A stretch of 64,000 bases of DNA from Streptomyces sp. CB00316 (GTDB taxonomy: Bacteria > Actinomycetota > Actinomycetes > Streptomycetales > Streptomycetaceae). The notes beneath the pieces are model-generated. The model was not told the origin of the DNA and did no database searches. It was given only the letters and a program-made list of their open reading frames with translations. Each line of letters opens with the position of its first letter. The stretch's first letter is position 1. Positions 8,206 through 16,993 of the stretch are shown here, one piece after another. A program made the translations under genes and the position numbers. The DNA is taken from the NCBI RefSeq assembly GCF_001905595.1, contig NZ_LIXI01000006.1, positions 62,001 to 126,000 on the forward strand, read 5' to 3'.

Positions 8206-9051
8206 TCACTCCACGAACAGGCCCCGCGCCGCCGCCCGTACGTCGAACTCCTCCAGCCGTGCCTGGGCGTCGGGCAGTTCGTCGCACATAGCCTCCAGCA
8301 GCACCCGCCCCAGCAGCATCGGCGCGCAGACGGTGTCGAAGGAGAGCCCGGAGCCGATGGCCGCCGGGAGGAGCAGATCGCTGTGTTTGGCGACGGGCGC
8401 GAAGGCGGAGTCGGCGACGGCGACGACGGTGAGCCCCTGCTCCCCGGCGTACGCCAGCGCCTCCACACACTCCCTGGGGTGGCGCGGCAGCGCGAAGCAC
8501 ATCAGGGCGGTGGCTCCGGCCCGGCGGACGGAGTCGATCCGGTCCAGGAGCATGGAGCCGCCCTCGTCGAGGACGCGGACGTCGGGGTGCACCTTGGCGG
8601 CGAAGTAGCCGAAGCCTCGTGCCTGCGAGGAGGCCGCGCGCAGCCCCAGCACGGGCAGCGGCCGGGACCCGGCCAGCAGGCGGCCCGCCCGCTCCACGGG
8701 TCCGGGGTCGGCGAGGAGGTCCGAGAGGTGCTGGAGGTTCTCGATCTCGGCGCGGACGGCCTGCTGGTACTCGTTGTACGTCTCCCCGGCCTCCTCCTGC
8801 TCCGCGTCGGCGGGTGCGACCTCGCGGAGGTGGCGGCGGAGCGCCGGGTAGCCGTCGAAGCCGAGGGCGACGGCGAAGCGGGTGACGGAGGGCTGGCTGA
8901 CGCCGGCGAGCTCGGCCAGCTCGACGCTGGAGAGGAACGGCGCGTCGGCCGCCCGGCGGACCATGCAGTGCGCGATGCGCCGCTGGGTGGGCGTGAGCCG
9001 GTGCCCCTCGAAGAGCTGCTGCAACCGCGCGGCGGGGCTGCTCCCACTCAT
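8206..9051 (-). CDS. MurR/RpiR-family transcriptional regulator
   Basis: Regulator of 281 residues: an N-terminal RpiR helix-turn-helix (about 1-80, with LAELAGVSQPSVTRFAVALGF) and a C-terminal SIS domain that in this family senses phosphorylated sugars or related ligands. The ATG at 9051 (MSGSSPA) is preceded by AAGGGGA; a longer frame reaches 9102 but reads through the likely promoter. It is divergent from the gene at 9221 and faces a CAGGAA-GG-TTCCTG dyad 57 bp upstream that may be its operator. The target pathway is unknown; the hut genes lie 5 kb away. Confidence 0.88.
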   Translation of the reverse strand: MSGSSPAARLQQLFEGHRLTPTQRRIAHCMVRRAADAPFLSSVELAELAGVSQPSVTRFAVALGFDGYPALRRHLREVAPADAEQEEAGETYNEYQQAVRAEIENLQHLSDLLADPGPVERAGRLLAGSRPLPVLGLRAASSQARGFGYFAAKVHPDVRVLDEGGSMLLDRIDSVRRAGATALMCFALPRHPRECVEALAYAGEQGLTVVAVADSAFAPVAKHSDLLLPAAIGSGLSFDTVCAPMLLGRVLLEAMCDELPDAQARLEEFDVRAAARGLFVE

Positions 9052-9107
9052 GCTGTCCCCTTGCTGGATCCGTCGCGCCACGATCGGCGCCGACAGATCC
9101 ATTCAGC

Positions 9108-9121
9108 CAGGAAGGTTCCTG
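9108..9121. promoter_or_regulatory. CAGGAA-GG-TTCCTG dyad upstream of the RpiR gene
   Basis: A dyad with six-base arms 57 bp upstream of the regulator ATG. Its position suits autoregulation by the RpiR protein. A looser dyad (TGCAT-GTCC-ATATGCA) follows immediately. Inference from symmetry and position only. Confidence 0.35.
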
Positions 9122-9168
9122 CATGTCCATATGCAGCGGGTGGACGGGCGGCTTCCTCCCCGGGAAAT

Positions 9169-9186
9169 ACGGGGGCTAGCCCCCGT
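9169..9186. repeat. 18-bp perfect palindrome ACGGGGGCTAGCCCCCGT
   Basis: A perfect 18-bp palindrome 35 bp upstream of the ATG at 9221 in the divergent region shared with the RpiR gene. It could be an operator or a terminator-like hairpin in the leader; no T-run follows on either strand. Confidence 0.4.
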
Positions 9187-9220
9187 GTTCCGGCCCGCCA
9201 CCGCTCGTAACGTAACGGGT

Positions 9221-9661
9221 ATGGAAGCCCGTGACCACGAGATCGAGAAGGAGCTCGCCGCCACTCTCCAGGCGCGCCGCGAGCTGGGGCCGGAGTACGA
9301 GTCCGCGCTCGTCGACTCGTTCCTGGAGAAGGTCGAGCAGCGCCTCGACGCCACCCTGGACCGCCGGGTCCGGCGCCACCTCGCCGAGCAGCAGGTGACG
9401 GCCGCCCGGGACCCCCGGTCCATACGGACGCCGTCCGCGGGGGCACCGACCGGCTTCGGGGAGCGGTTCGGGTTCGGGGTCGTCTCGCTCGTCCTGGCCG
9501 TCCCGCTCTCCGCGATCGGGGTCGTCAACGCGGGCATCGAGGGGCTGGTGGTGGCCTGGCTGGGCATCGTCGGCGTGAACGCGGTCCACGCGGCGCGCAG
9601 CGGGGGCCTGTTCCGGCAGCGGGAGCGGCGCGCGGCCCCGGCCTCGGAGTGGCAGGACTGA
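9221..9661 (+). CDS. Conserved small membrane protein
   Basis: Protein of 146 residues. The N-terminal 70 residues are charged and probably helical (EIEKELAATLQARRELG, then FLEKVEQRLDATLDRRVRRHL), followed by one or two membrane segments (about 90-125: VVSLVLAVPLSAIGVVNAGI and LVVAWLGIVGVNAVHAA) and a basic tail. No clear ribosome site precedes the ATG, so the message may be leaderless. No function is suggested by motifs; similar proteins are common in Streptomyces. Confidence 0.7.
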   Translation: MEARDHEIEKELAATLQARRELGPEYESALVDSFLEKVEQRLDATLDRRVRRHLAEQQVTAARDPRSIRTPSAGAPTGFGERFGFGVVSLVLAVPLSAIGVVNAGIEGLVVAWLGIVGVNAVHAARSGGLFRQRERRAAPASEWQD

Positions 9662-10009
9662 CCGGGTGAGGTCGCCGCGTAGGTGACGTAGCCGGGGACG
9701 ACGGCGCGGCCGGGCCCACGGGGGGTCCGGCCGCGCGTCGAAGTACGTCGCGGGGGCCGCCGCACCCCCGGTGGCCCGGGGGGCGGGACGACGGCGGTCC
9801 CCGCGAAGGACGCGGTCCGGGTCAGGGCCGGGTGCCCGCGTCCGGGCGACGGTGGAGGTCCGGGAGCCGCTCCGTAGTCCGGTGTCGCCGTTCTGGGTGC
9901 CGGCGGGTTTCCCTGCCGACACCCACCAATGTGCCGGAGCCGTGTTAAGCGGGTGCTGCGCGGACGTGACGCGCTCGTACCGTTTTCGCGAAGCCCCGAA
10001 GCCGGTCGG
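9662..10009. other. Intergenic stretch between two convergent genes, with one hairpin
   Basis: About 350 bp without a convincing gene. It contains a candidate terminator at 9704-9736 (10-bp arms GCGCGGCCGG and CCGGCCGCGC), 43 bp after the stop of the preceding gene. The remaining part up to the cystathionine beta-synthase stop shows no conserved frame or repeat that I can support. Confidence 0.5.
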
Positions 10010-11416
10010 TCAGACCTTCGCCGCCCCGGCGTCCTTCGCGAGGAACGCCAGCACGTCCTGCCTGCTCACGACGCCCTTCGGCTTGCCCTCGACCAGCACG
10101 ATCGCCGCGTCGGCACCATCGGCACCGCTGAGCGCGGCCATCAGGTCCTCGACCGGCTCACCCGAGCCGACCTGCGGCAGCGGGGCCGACATGTGCTTCT
10201 CCAGCGGGTCGCCGAGCGAGGCGCGCTGGGTGAACAGGGCGTCCAGCAGCTGCCGCTCCACGACGGAGCCGATGACCTCGGCGGCCATCACGTCCGGGTG
10301 TCCGGCGCCCGGCTTCACAATCGGCATCTGGGAGACGCCGTACTCGCGCAGGACGTCGATCGCCTGACCGACCGTCTCGTCCGGGTGCATGTGGACGAGG
10401 GAGGGCAGCGGGCCCTCCTTGTAGTTCAGCACCGCGCTGACCTGCGGGGAGGAGCTGGTGTCCTCCAGGAAGCCGTAGTCGGCCATCCACTCGTCGTTGA
10501 AGATCTTGCTGAGGTAGCCGCGGCCGCTGTCAGGCAGCAGCACCACCACGACGTCGTCCGGGCCGAGCCGCTTGGCGACCTCCAGGGCCCCGACGACCGC
10601 CATGCCGCAGGAGCCGCCGACGAGCAGGCCCTCCTCCTTGGCGAGGCGGCGGGTCATCTGGAAGGTGTCCTTGTCGGAGACCGCGACGATCTCGTCGGTG
10701 ACGCTCGCGTCGTAGGCGGAGGGCCAGAAGTCCTCGCCGACGCCCTCGACCAGGTAAGGCCGGCCGGAGCCGCCGGAGTAGACCGAGCCCTCCGGGTCGG
10801 TGCCGATGACCTTCACTGCGCCGTTGCTGACCTCCTTGAGGTAGCGCCCGGTGCCGGTGATCGTGCCGCCGGTGCCGACGCCCGCGACGAAGTGGGTGAT
10901 CTTCCCCTCCGTCTGCTCCCACAGCTCGGGACCGGTGGTCTCGTAGTGCGAGCGCGGGTTGTTCGGGTTGGAGTACTGGTCCGGCTTCCAGGACCCCGGC
11001 GTCTCGGCGACCAGCCGGTCGGAGACGTTGTAGTACGAGTCCGGGTGCTCCGGGTCAACCGCGCTGGGGCATACGACGACCTCGGCCCCGTACGCGCGCA
11101 GCACGTTGATCTTGTCCGTGGACACCTTGTCCGGGCAGACGAAGATGCACTTGTAGCCCTTCTGCTGGGCGACGATCGCGAGGCCGACGCCCGTGTTGCC
11201 GCTGGTCGGCTCGATGATCGTGCCGCCGGGCTTGAGCTCGCCGCTCTGCTCGGCCGCCTCGATCATGCGCAGGGCGATGCGGTCCTTCACCGACCCGCCG
11301 GGGTTGAAGTACTCGACCTTGGCCAGGACGGTCGCCTGGATACCTGCCGTGACGTTGCGCAGCCTCACCAGCGGGGTGTTGCCGACAAGAGTGATCAGCG
11401 AATCGTGGAATTGCAC
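10010..11416 (-). CDS. Cystathionine beta-synthase
   Basis: PLP enzyme of 468 residues that condenses serine (or O-acetylserine) with homocysteine to form cystathionine in transsulfuration. PLP lysine K44 lies in NPGGSVKDR, the substrate loop TSGNTG is at 71-76, and the phosphate loop reads GTGGTITG. A C-terminal pair of CBS domains (about 340-468) is the regulatory module. The GTG start at 11416 follows CCCGGAG at good spacing; the frame stays open far upstream but is not homologous there. From memory, Mycobacterium keeps a thiolase, an SGNH hydrolase and cbs close together, as here. Confidence 0.95.
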   Translation of the reverse strand: MQFHDSLITLVGNTPLVRLRNVTAGIQATVLAKVEYFNPGGSVKDRIALRMIEAAEQSGELKPGGTIIEPTSGNTGVGLAIVAQQKGYKCIFVCPDKVSTDKINVLRAYGAEVVVCPSAVDPEHPDSYYNVSDRLVAETPGSWKPDQYSNPNNPRSHYETTGPELWEQTEGKITHFVAGVGTGGTITGTGRYLKEVSNGAVKVIGTDPEGSVYSGGSGRPYLVEGVGEDFWPSAYDASVTDEIVAVSDKDTFQMTRRLAKEEGLLVGGSCGMAVVGALEVAKRLGPDDVVVVLLPDSGRGYLSKIFNDEWMADYGFLEDTSSSPQVSAVLNYKEGPLPSLVHMHPDETVGQAIDVLREYGVSQMPIVKPGAGHPDVMAAEVIGSVVERQLLDALFTQRASLGDPLEKHMSAPLPQVGSGEPVEDLMAALSGADGADAAIVLVEGKPKGVVSRQDVLAFLAKDAGAAKV

Positions 11417-11632
11417 CGTGTACTCCGGGATCTCCGAGATGGTCCGGCCCAGAGTATGCGTACGAGCCGGACGATGCGTACGTACAAGCTCCGTCCGGGA
11501 AAGGGAGGCCGGAAAGCGAGGTCGGACACGGAGCGTACGGGCCGGGAAACGCCCGGTGCGATTGGGCGGCGCACTGCACGGGGCAGGTAGGTACATGTAG
11601 GGCGGTACGGCGAGAAGGAGGTGGACCGGACT

Positions 11633-12658
11633 GTGTCGAGAGCAAGGGTGGCACGGCGGATCGCGGCGGGCGCGGCTTACGGCGGCGGCAGCATCGGACT
11701 GGTCGGTGCGGCGGCCGTCGGCGTGTTCCTGGCGGAGGTCCAGCTCGCGAAGAGGCAGGTGGGCGGCGGTACGGCTCCGGTTCCGCCGAGCGCGGACGGG
11801 CGGTACGGGGTGGCGTTCGCCGGCCCGAACGATCCGTTGCGGCTCGGGATGCTCGGGGATTCGACGGCGGCGGGCCAGGGCGTGCGGCGGGCCGGGCAGA
11901 CCCCGGGGGCGCTGCTCGCCTCGGGGCTCGCGGCGGTCTCCGAGCGGCCGGTGGACCTGCGGAACGTGGCCCTTCCGGGGGCCCGGTCGGACGATCTGGA
12001 GCGGCAGGTCTCGCTGCTGCTCGCGGACCCGGCCCGCACCCCGGACGTCTGCGTGATCATGATCGGGGCGAACGACGTCACCCACCGGATGCCCGCCACC
12101 CAGTCGGTGCGCTGTCTGACGACGGCGGTGCGCAGACTGCGGACGGCGGGGGCGGAGGTGGTCGTGGGGACCTGCCCGGACCTGGGCACGATCGAGCCGG
12201 TCTACCAGCCGCTGCGGTGGCTGGCCCGGCGGGTGAGCAGGCAGTTGGCTGCGGCGCAGACGATCGGCTCGGTGGAGCAGGGCGGGCGCACGGTGTCGCT
12301 GGGCGACCTGCTGGGCCCGGAGTTCGCGGCGAACCCGCGCGAGCTGTTCGGTCCGGACAACTACCACCCCTCCGCCGAGGGGTACGCGACGGCGGCGATG
12401 GCGATGCTGCCGACGCTCTGCGCGGTGCTGGGCCTGTGGCCGGAGTCGGACCGGCTGGACGGCTCGCGCCGCGAGGACATCCTCCCGGTGGCCAAGGCGG
12501 CCTCCCAGGCGGTCCGCGAGGCCGGTACGGAGGTCACGGGTGTCCGAGCCCCCTGGGCTCTCCTCAAGCACCGCAGGCGGCGGCGTCTGCCCGTCTCCAC
12601 GGAGACGGAACCCGCGGCGCCCCATCCGCACCCGGACGCGGCGCACGGGCACGCGTAG
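11633..12658 (+). CDS. SGNH/GDSL hydrolase, membrane-anchored
   Basis: Esterase or lipase-like protein of 341 residues. An N-terminal hydrophobic segment (about 10-35, rich in Ala and Gly) suggests export or anchoring. The catalytic blocks are visible: LGDSTAAGQG (nucleophile serine), GANDVT, and DNYHPSAEGY (Asp-His pair). The GTG at 11633 is preferred because AAGGAGG lies 11 bases upstream; a GTG at 11621 would overlap that site. The last 50 residues are basic and then rich in Pro, His and Ala. It is divergent from cystathionine beta-synthase. Confidence 0.88.
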   Translation: MSRARVARRIAAGAAYGGGSIGLVGAAAVGVFLAEVQLAKRQVGGGTAPVPPSADGRYGVAFAGPNDPLRLGMLGDSTAAGQGVRRAGQTPGALLASGLAAVSERPVDLRNVALPGARSDDLERQVSLLLADPARTPDVCVIMIGANDVTHRMPATQSVRCLTTAVRRLRTAGAEVVVGTCPDLGTIEPVYQPLRWLARRVSRQLAAAQTIGSVEQGGRTVSLGDLLGPEFAANPRELFGPDNYHPSAEGYATAAMAMLPTLCAVLGLWPESDRLDGSRREDILPVAKAASQAVREAGTEVTGVRAPWALLKHRRRRRLPVSTETEPAAPHPHPDAAHGHA

Positions 12659-12696
12659 GGCTTTCCGGGCCGGGCGGACCCGGCAGACCACGGGGC

Positions 12697-12712
12697 TGAG
12701 CAAGCGCTTAGA
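12697..12712. promoter_or_regulatory. AAGCGCTT-centred dyad upstream of thiolase
   Basis: TGAGCAAGCGCTTAGA holds a perfect eight-base palindrome with partial symmetry outside it, about 110 bp upstream of the thiolase ATG. Sites with this core are bound by some TetR regulators of acyl-CoA metabolism in actinobacteria (from memory). No such regulator is adjacent, so this is a tentative operator. Confidence 0.35.
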
Positions 12713-12822
12713 AAAGAGTCGCTCATCACACGGCCTGCCGGGTGACCCGGGCCATACGCCCGGGTAGCTTCCAAGGGAGTTCCCCCGTCCACTCAGCTTT
12801 CCAGCCCTCATGGAGCCGCGTG

Positions 12823-14043
12823 ATGCCCGAAGCCGTGATCGTCTCTGCCGCCCGTTCGCCGATCGGCCGCGCCTTCAAGGGGTCCCTCAAGGACCTGCGC
12901 GCGGACGACCTGACCGCCACGATCATCCAGACCGCGCTGGCCAAGGTCCCCGAGCTGGACCCGAAGGACATCGACGACCTGATGCTGGGCTGCGGCCTGC
13001 CCGGGGGCGAGCAGGGCAACAACCTGGGCCGCATCATCGCCGTGCAGATGGGGATGGACCACCTTCCCGGCTGTACGGTCACCCGCTACTGCTCCTCCTC
13101 GCTGCAGACCAGCCGCATGGCGCTGCACGCGATCAAGGCGGGCGAGGGCGACGTCTTCATCTCGGCGGGCGTCGAGATGGTGTCCCGCTTCACCAAGGGC
13201 AACTCCGACAGCCTCCCGGACACGCACAACCCGCTCTTCGCCGAGGCCGAGGCCCGCACCGCCGCCCGTGCCGAGGAGTCCGGCGCGGGCTGGCACGACC
13301 CGCGCGAGGACGGCATCGTCCCGGACGCGTACATCTCGATGGGGCAGACGGCGGAGAACCTGGCCCGGTCCATGGGCGTGACCCGCCAGGACATGGACGA
13401 GTTCGGCGTACGGTCGCAGAACCTCGCCGAGGAAGCCCTGAAGAACGGCTTCTGGGAGCGGGAGATCACCCCGGTCACCACCCCCGACGGCACGGTCGTC
13501 TCCAAGGACGACGGCCCGCGCGCGGGCGTCACGCTGGAGGGCGTGCAGGGACTGAAGCCGGTCTTCCGCCCCGACGGCCTGGTCACCGCGGGCAACTGCT
13601 GCCCGCTCAACGACGGCGCCGCCGCCCTGGTCATCATGTCCGACACCAAGGCGCGCGAGCTGGGACTGACCCCGCTGGCCAGGATCGTCTCCACCGGCGT
13701 CTCCGGCCTCTCCCCCGAGATCATGGGCTACGGCCCGGTCGAGGCCAGCAAGCAGGCGCTGAAGCGGGCCGGCCTGACCATCGGCGACATCGACCTCGCC
13801 GAGATGAACGAGGCGTTCGCCGCCCAGGTCATCCCCTCCTACCGGGACCTCGGCCTGCCGCTGGAGAAGCTCAACGTCAACGGCGGCGCGATCGCGGTCG
13901 GCCACCCCTTCGGCATGACGGGCGCCCGTATCACGGGCACGCTGATCAACAGCCTCCAGTTCCACGACAAGCAGTGGGGCCTGGAGACGATGTGCGTGGG
14001 CGGCGGCCAGGGCATGGCGATGGTGATCGAGCGCCTGAGCTAG
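12823..14043 (+). CDS. Acetyl-CoA C-acyltransferase (thiolase)
   Basis: Thiolase of 406 residues. It catalyses thiolytic cleavage of 3-ketoacyl-CoA, or the reverse condensation. The nucleophilic cysteine C90 (RYCSSSLQ), H361 in GGAIAVGHPFG and C391 in CVGGGQG are all present, along with the NEAFA motif. The ATG at 12823 is preceded by GGAG with a seven-base gap. Without other beta-oxidation genes beside it, a degradative FadA-type role is likely but not proven. Confidence 0.94.
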   Translation: MPEAVIVSAARSPIGRAFKGSLKDLRADDLTATIIQTALAKVPELDPKDIDDLMLGCGLPGGEQGNNLGRIIAVQMGMDHLPGCTVTRYCSSSLQTSRMALHAIKAGEGDVFISAGVEMVSRFTKGNSDSLPDTHNPLFAEAEARTAARAEESGAGWHDPREDGIVPDAYISMGQTAENLARSMGVTRQDMDEFGVRSQNLAEEALKNGFWEREITPVTTPDGTVVSKDDGPRAGVTLEGVQGLKPVFRPDGLVTAGNCCPLNDGAAALVIMSDTKARELGLTPLARIVSTGVSGLSPEIMGYGPVEASKQALKRAGLTIGDIDLAEMNEAFAAQVIPSYRDLGLPLEKLNVNGGAIAVGHPFGMTGARITGTLINSLQFHDKQWGLETMCVGGGQGMAMVIERLS

Positions 14044-14327
14044 GGCCTTGAGCTGAGCCTCTCCGGCCCGGGCTTGCTCACGCGCCGCAGGGCTTCCCTC
14101 ACCATGAGGTGTCCGAATCCGACCGAGCCCCGACCGTGACCGAATCTCCCCCAGGATGTGATCTGCGTCCCGGGGGAGAGTCGTTTTCCCAGGTCACAGC
14201 AGTATGGGGGTAAACCTCGGACCGAAAGACCTGTCCATTTCGTGACGTAATGCACTGACAGCCGGTACGGGTACAGGCCAAGCTGATGTAGGAAGTCGGG
14301 GGTATCGATAGAAACCGGGAGTTGTCA

Positions 14328-15215
14328 GTGAGCGCCATGTCATTTGCCCTGTTGCTGACCACCGCCGCTGCCACGGCCGTCGGCGCCGCCGCGCTGCATG
14401 CCGCTCACGGGCTGCGCAAGCAGGTCGCGGGCCTGCGCACGGAGTTGGCCGAGGGCCGGGCCCCCGGTGCGTCGGTGCCACCGCAGAGCCGTAGTGCCGC
14501 CACTCCCCCCGAGGAGATACGCGCGGCCGTGGCCGAGGCGCTGGCCGAGGAGCGCGAGCGCGAGCTGGCCGAGGCGCGTGCCTTCTGGGCCGCCCAGGAG
14601 GCACGCGACGCGGCGGACGCCCCCTCCCTGCTGGGTGGGATGCCGGTGCTCGGCGAGGACGCCCCGTTCTACCTTCCGCGCCAGGCCGACTTCGCGGGCC
14701 TGGAGTCGCTGGACCTCGAATCGGCCGAGGCGATGGAGGAGCTGGCGGAGCTGAGCGAGCGGACGCTCGCGGAGCACGAGGCCGGTGAGTTCGCCGGTGA
14801 GTTCATGGACCTGCCGGAGATCGCGGACCACCCCGAGGACTCCCCCGAGCTGGCCGCGGCCCGCCGCCGCCACCCCTCGCACCCGGACTTCGTCCCCGTA
14901 CAGACCCCGGTGGTCACCGACCACGAGCGCACCGTGAGCCGCCTGGAGGAGCTGGCCGACCTGGCCACCGAGCTCACCGATGTACGGCCGGGACCGCTGG
15001 GCACGCTCGATGTGTACGTCTTCGCCGACGGCACCACGCTCTGCATGACCCCCGGCCACCGCGAGACGGCAGAGCGGCTCGCGGACGCGCTGCGGGCCGG
15101 CCGGCAGCCGGTGCTGCTGGGCGGCTCGGGCGTCTCCGGCGCCTACGCGCTGACCTTCTCCTGCGGCGAGGACAACGTCTACATCCTGGCGGACCGCGTC
15201 ATCGCCTCGTTCTGA
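14328..15215 (+). CDS. Hypothetical protein with N-terminal hydrophobic segment
   Basis: Acidic protein of 295 residues with a short N-terminal alanine-rich hydrophobic stretch (about 5-22) and then a charged helical region (EEIRAAVAEALAEERERELA). The C-terminal 80 residues look like a small folded domain with FADGTTLCMTPGH and FSCGEDNVYILADRVIASF. GTG 14328 follows GGGAG at good spacing; a TTG six bases earlier is a weaker alternative. No family was recognised. The 284-bp upstream gap holds a weak CTCCCCC/GGGGGAG hairpin near 14146-14176. Confidence 0.7.
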   Translation: MSAMSFALLLTTAAATAVGAAALHAAHGLRKQVAGLRTELAEGRAPGASVPPQSRSAATPPEEIRAAVAEALAEERERELAEARAFWAAQEARDAADAPSLLGGMPVLGEDAPFYLPRQADFAGLESLDLESAEAMEELAELSERTLAEHEAGEFAGEFMDLPEIADHPEDSPELAAARRRHPSHPDFVPVQTPVVTDHERTVSRLEELADLATELTDVRPGPLGTLDVYVFADGTTLCMTPGHRETAERLADALRAGRQPVLLGGSGVSGAYALTFSCGEDNVYILADRVIASF

Positions 15216-15236
15216 TCCCCTGCCGCGCGGGCCCTG

Positions 15237-15560
15237 CTACGCGAAAGCCCGCGCCGCCGCTTCCTCGACGTATCGCACGGCCTCGTCCAGCTCTCCGGGC
15301 GGGGCCGTCACCAGTGCCACGGACAGATCCCGCCCCGCGACGGCGAGTTGGTCGCCCACCGCGAACATCCCGGCGTCCGGCAGCACCCGCGGCTCCACCC
15401 CGGGGCTCTCGAAGCGCTGCGCCCGTACGGCGAGTTCGCGGGCGGCGGCCAGCGCCTCGGCGGCGGCACCGCGCTGGAGGCGGCTCTGCGGGGCCGAGCG
15501 CAGCCGGTCGGCGAATCGGTCCACGGCCAGGATCAGAGGCGTCGTATCGAGCACGCGCAC
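15237..15560 (-). CDS. Small hypothetical protein
   Basis: Protein of 107 residues starting at GTG 15560 (VRVLDTTPLILAVDRF); a second GTG two codons later is possible. The composition is amphipathic and helical with no membrane segment or cysteine motif. Third-position GC bias is strong through the frame, which supports coding. It is convergent with the gene at 14328. No family was recognised. Confidence 0.6.
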   Translation of the reverse strand: MRVLDTTPLILAVDRFADRLRSAPQSRLQRGAAAEALAAARELAVRAQRFESPGVEPRVLPDAGMFAVGDQLAVAGRDLSVALVTAPPGELDEAVRYVEEAAARAFA

Positions 15561-15757
15561 GACCCTACGCGCCCCTCCCGCAGGGTGGCCAACGGCCCCG
15601 ACGCTCAGGCACGGTGCCGGAAGGGACAGCAACGCGCACCGCGTCGCAGACCCCGATCACGGACACGCCCTACGGGCACGCCAGGGCGATCACCCACGAG
15701 TGCGGCCTCGGGCGGTCCGCACGCACGCTGCCGGACCGCGCAGCGGCACGAACAGGG

Positions 15758-15790
15758 GACGGCCCGCAGGCTTGGTGCCTGCGGGCCGTC
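15758..15790 (-). terminator. Rho-independent-like hairpin after the BI-1 gene
   Basis: Perfect 14-bp arms GACGGCCCGCAGGC and GCCTGCGGGCCGTC with a five-base loop, 28 bp downstream of the minus-strand stop at 15818. The long GC stem is typical of Streptomyces terminators; no T-run follows. Confidence 0.75.
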
Positions 15791-15817
15791 CCGACGTACT
15801 CACCGGTGCGTCGCCGG

Positions 15818-16702
15818 TCAGTCGTCACCGCTGAGGATGGCGACCAGGCGCAGCATCTCGATGTAGATCCACACCAGGGTCACGGTGAGACCGAAGGCGG
15901 CCAGCCATGCCTCCTCGCGCGGCGCGCCGTACGCGATGCCGTCCTCGACCTGCTTGAAGTTGAGGGCGAGGATGCACGCGCCGATCACGATGGCCACGAT
16001 GCCGAAGACGACACCGAGGGCGCCGCTGCGGAAGCCGAGGCCGTCACCGCCGCCGAAGACGGCGAACAGCAGGTTGACCATCATCAGCAGCATGAAGCCG
16101 ATGGCGGCGGCCATCACGAAGCCGTAGAAACGGCGCGTGACCCGGATCAGCCCGGTGCGGTAGGCGATCAGCACACCGGCGAACACCGCCATCGTGCCGA
16201 GCACCGCCTGCATCGCGGCGCCGGGGGCGACGTAGACACTGACGATGTTGCTGACGATGCCGAGGAAGACACCCTCGAACGCCGCGTAGGTAAGGATCAG
16301 CGGCGGCGAGGGCCGGCGCTTGAACGAGTTCACCAGCGACAGCACGAAGCCGATGATCGCGGCACCGATGGCGACACCGTAGGCGCTGCCCAGGTTCGCC
16401 TGGTCGACCGGCATGACCCACCAGGCGATGGCGGCGGCCACGACGACCAGACCGAGCGTCATCGCCGTACGCGTCACCACGTCGTCGATGGTCATCGCGT
16501 CGGTGCGCGCGGGCGCCGGAGCGCCGGGCTGGGTGCCCTGCTGGGCGTAAGGGTTGGTGGCGTACGGGTTTGCGGCGGTGCCCTGCGCGAACGGGTTGGC
16601 CCCCGTCGTGGCGGCCCCGGCCTGCGGCGCCGCGCTGAAGCCCGCGTGGCCGTTGTCGCGGCTGAACCCCCGTCGCGAGAAGACCGGGTTGCTGCTCCTC
16701 AT
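15818..16702 (-). CDS. Bax inhibitor-1/YccA-family membrane protein
   Basis: Protein of 294 residues: a cytoplasmic N-terminal region of about 75 residues with Asn-Pro-Tyr/Phe repeats (NPFAQG, NPYATNPYAQQG) and then seven hydrophobic segments of the BI-1/YccA fold. The C-terminal membrane hairpin (AAFGLTVTLVWIYIEMLRLV) is characteristic. The ATG is preceded by GGAGG. BI-1 proteins are pH-sensitive calcium-leak channels in other bacteria; the role in Streptomyces is unclear. Confidence 0.88.
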   Translation of the reverse strand: MRSSNPVFSRRGFSRDNGHAGFSAAPQAGAATTGANPFAQGTAANPYATNPYAQQGTQPGAPAPARTDAMTIDDVVTRTAMTLGLVVVAAAIAWWVMPVDQANLGSAYGVAIGAAIIGFVLSLVNSFKRRPSPPLILTYAAFEGVFLGIVSNIVSVYVAPGAAMQAVLGTMAVFAGVLIAYRTGLIRVTRRFYGFVMAAAIGFMLLMMVNLLFAVFGGGDGLGFRSGALGVVFGIVAIVIGACILALNFKQVEDGIAYGAPREEAWLAAFGLTVTLVWIYIEMLRLVAILSGDD

Positions 16703-16907
16703 CTCACTCCTCCATGGCCACACTGCGCGGCCTTGCGACAAGAGTAATGGGTAGGCAAAAGAAGCACCCAGCGCCGGAGGAGGATCTTTGTCACCGTCGA
16801 CCGCAGGTGAGGGCGCGGCCCGTGCGGGCAGGAGCCGGGGATCTGTCCGCCCGGGGGCCGCCCGGGGCTACGGGGAGAACCGTCCGGGTCACGCTCCGTA
16901 CTGTGCG

Positions 16908-16993
16908 TGGTGCCCGGAGCCGGACTCGAACCGGCACGCCCCCGAGGGGCAGCGAGGTTTAAGCTCGCCGTGTCTACGTTCCACCATCCGGGC
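16908..16993 (-). tRNA. bldA: tRNA-Leu (anticodon TAA), the bldA tRNA
   Basis: The minus strand gives an 86-nt class II tRNA: acceptor stem GCCCGGA pairing with TCCGGGC, anticodon loop CTTAAAC (anticodon TAA), a long variable arm, T-arm GTTCGAGTC, and an encoded CCA end. This is the only tRNA that reads UUA in Streptomyces and it controls development and antibiotic production (bldA). A GGGGG-CAT-CCCCC hairpin and a TAGGGT hexamer lie in the 60 bp upstream on the minus strand and may belong to its promoter region. Confidence 0.95.

Noticed and set aside
10753..10758. TAA/TTA-like triplets in minus-strand genes (for example near 10755 and 16546) and TTA in plus-strand genes (32461, 32904) as further bldA codons
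   Set aside because: All are out of frame (they read CT-TAC or T-TAC in context).
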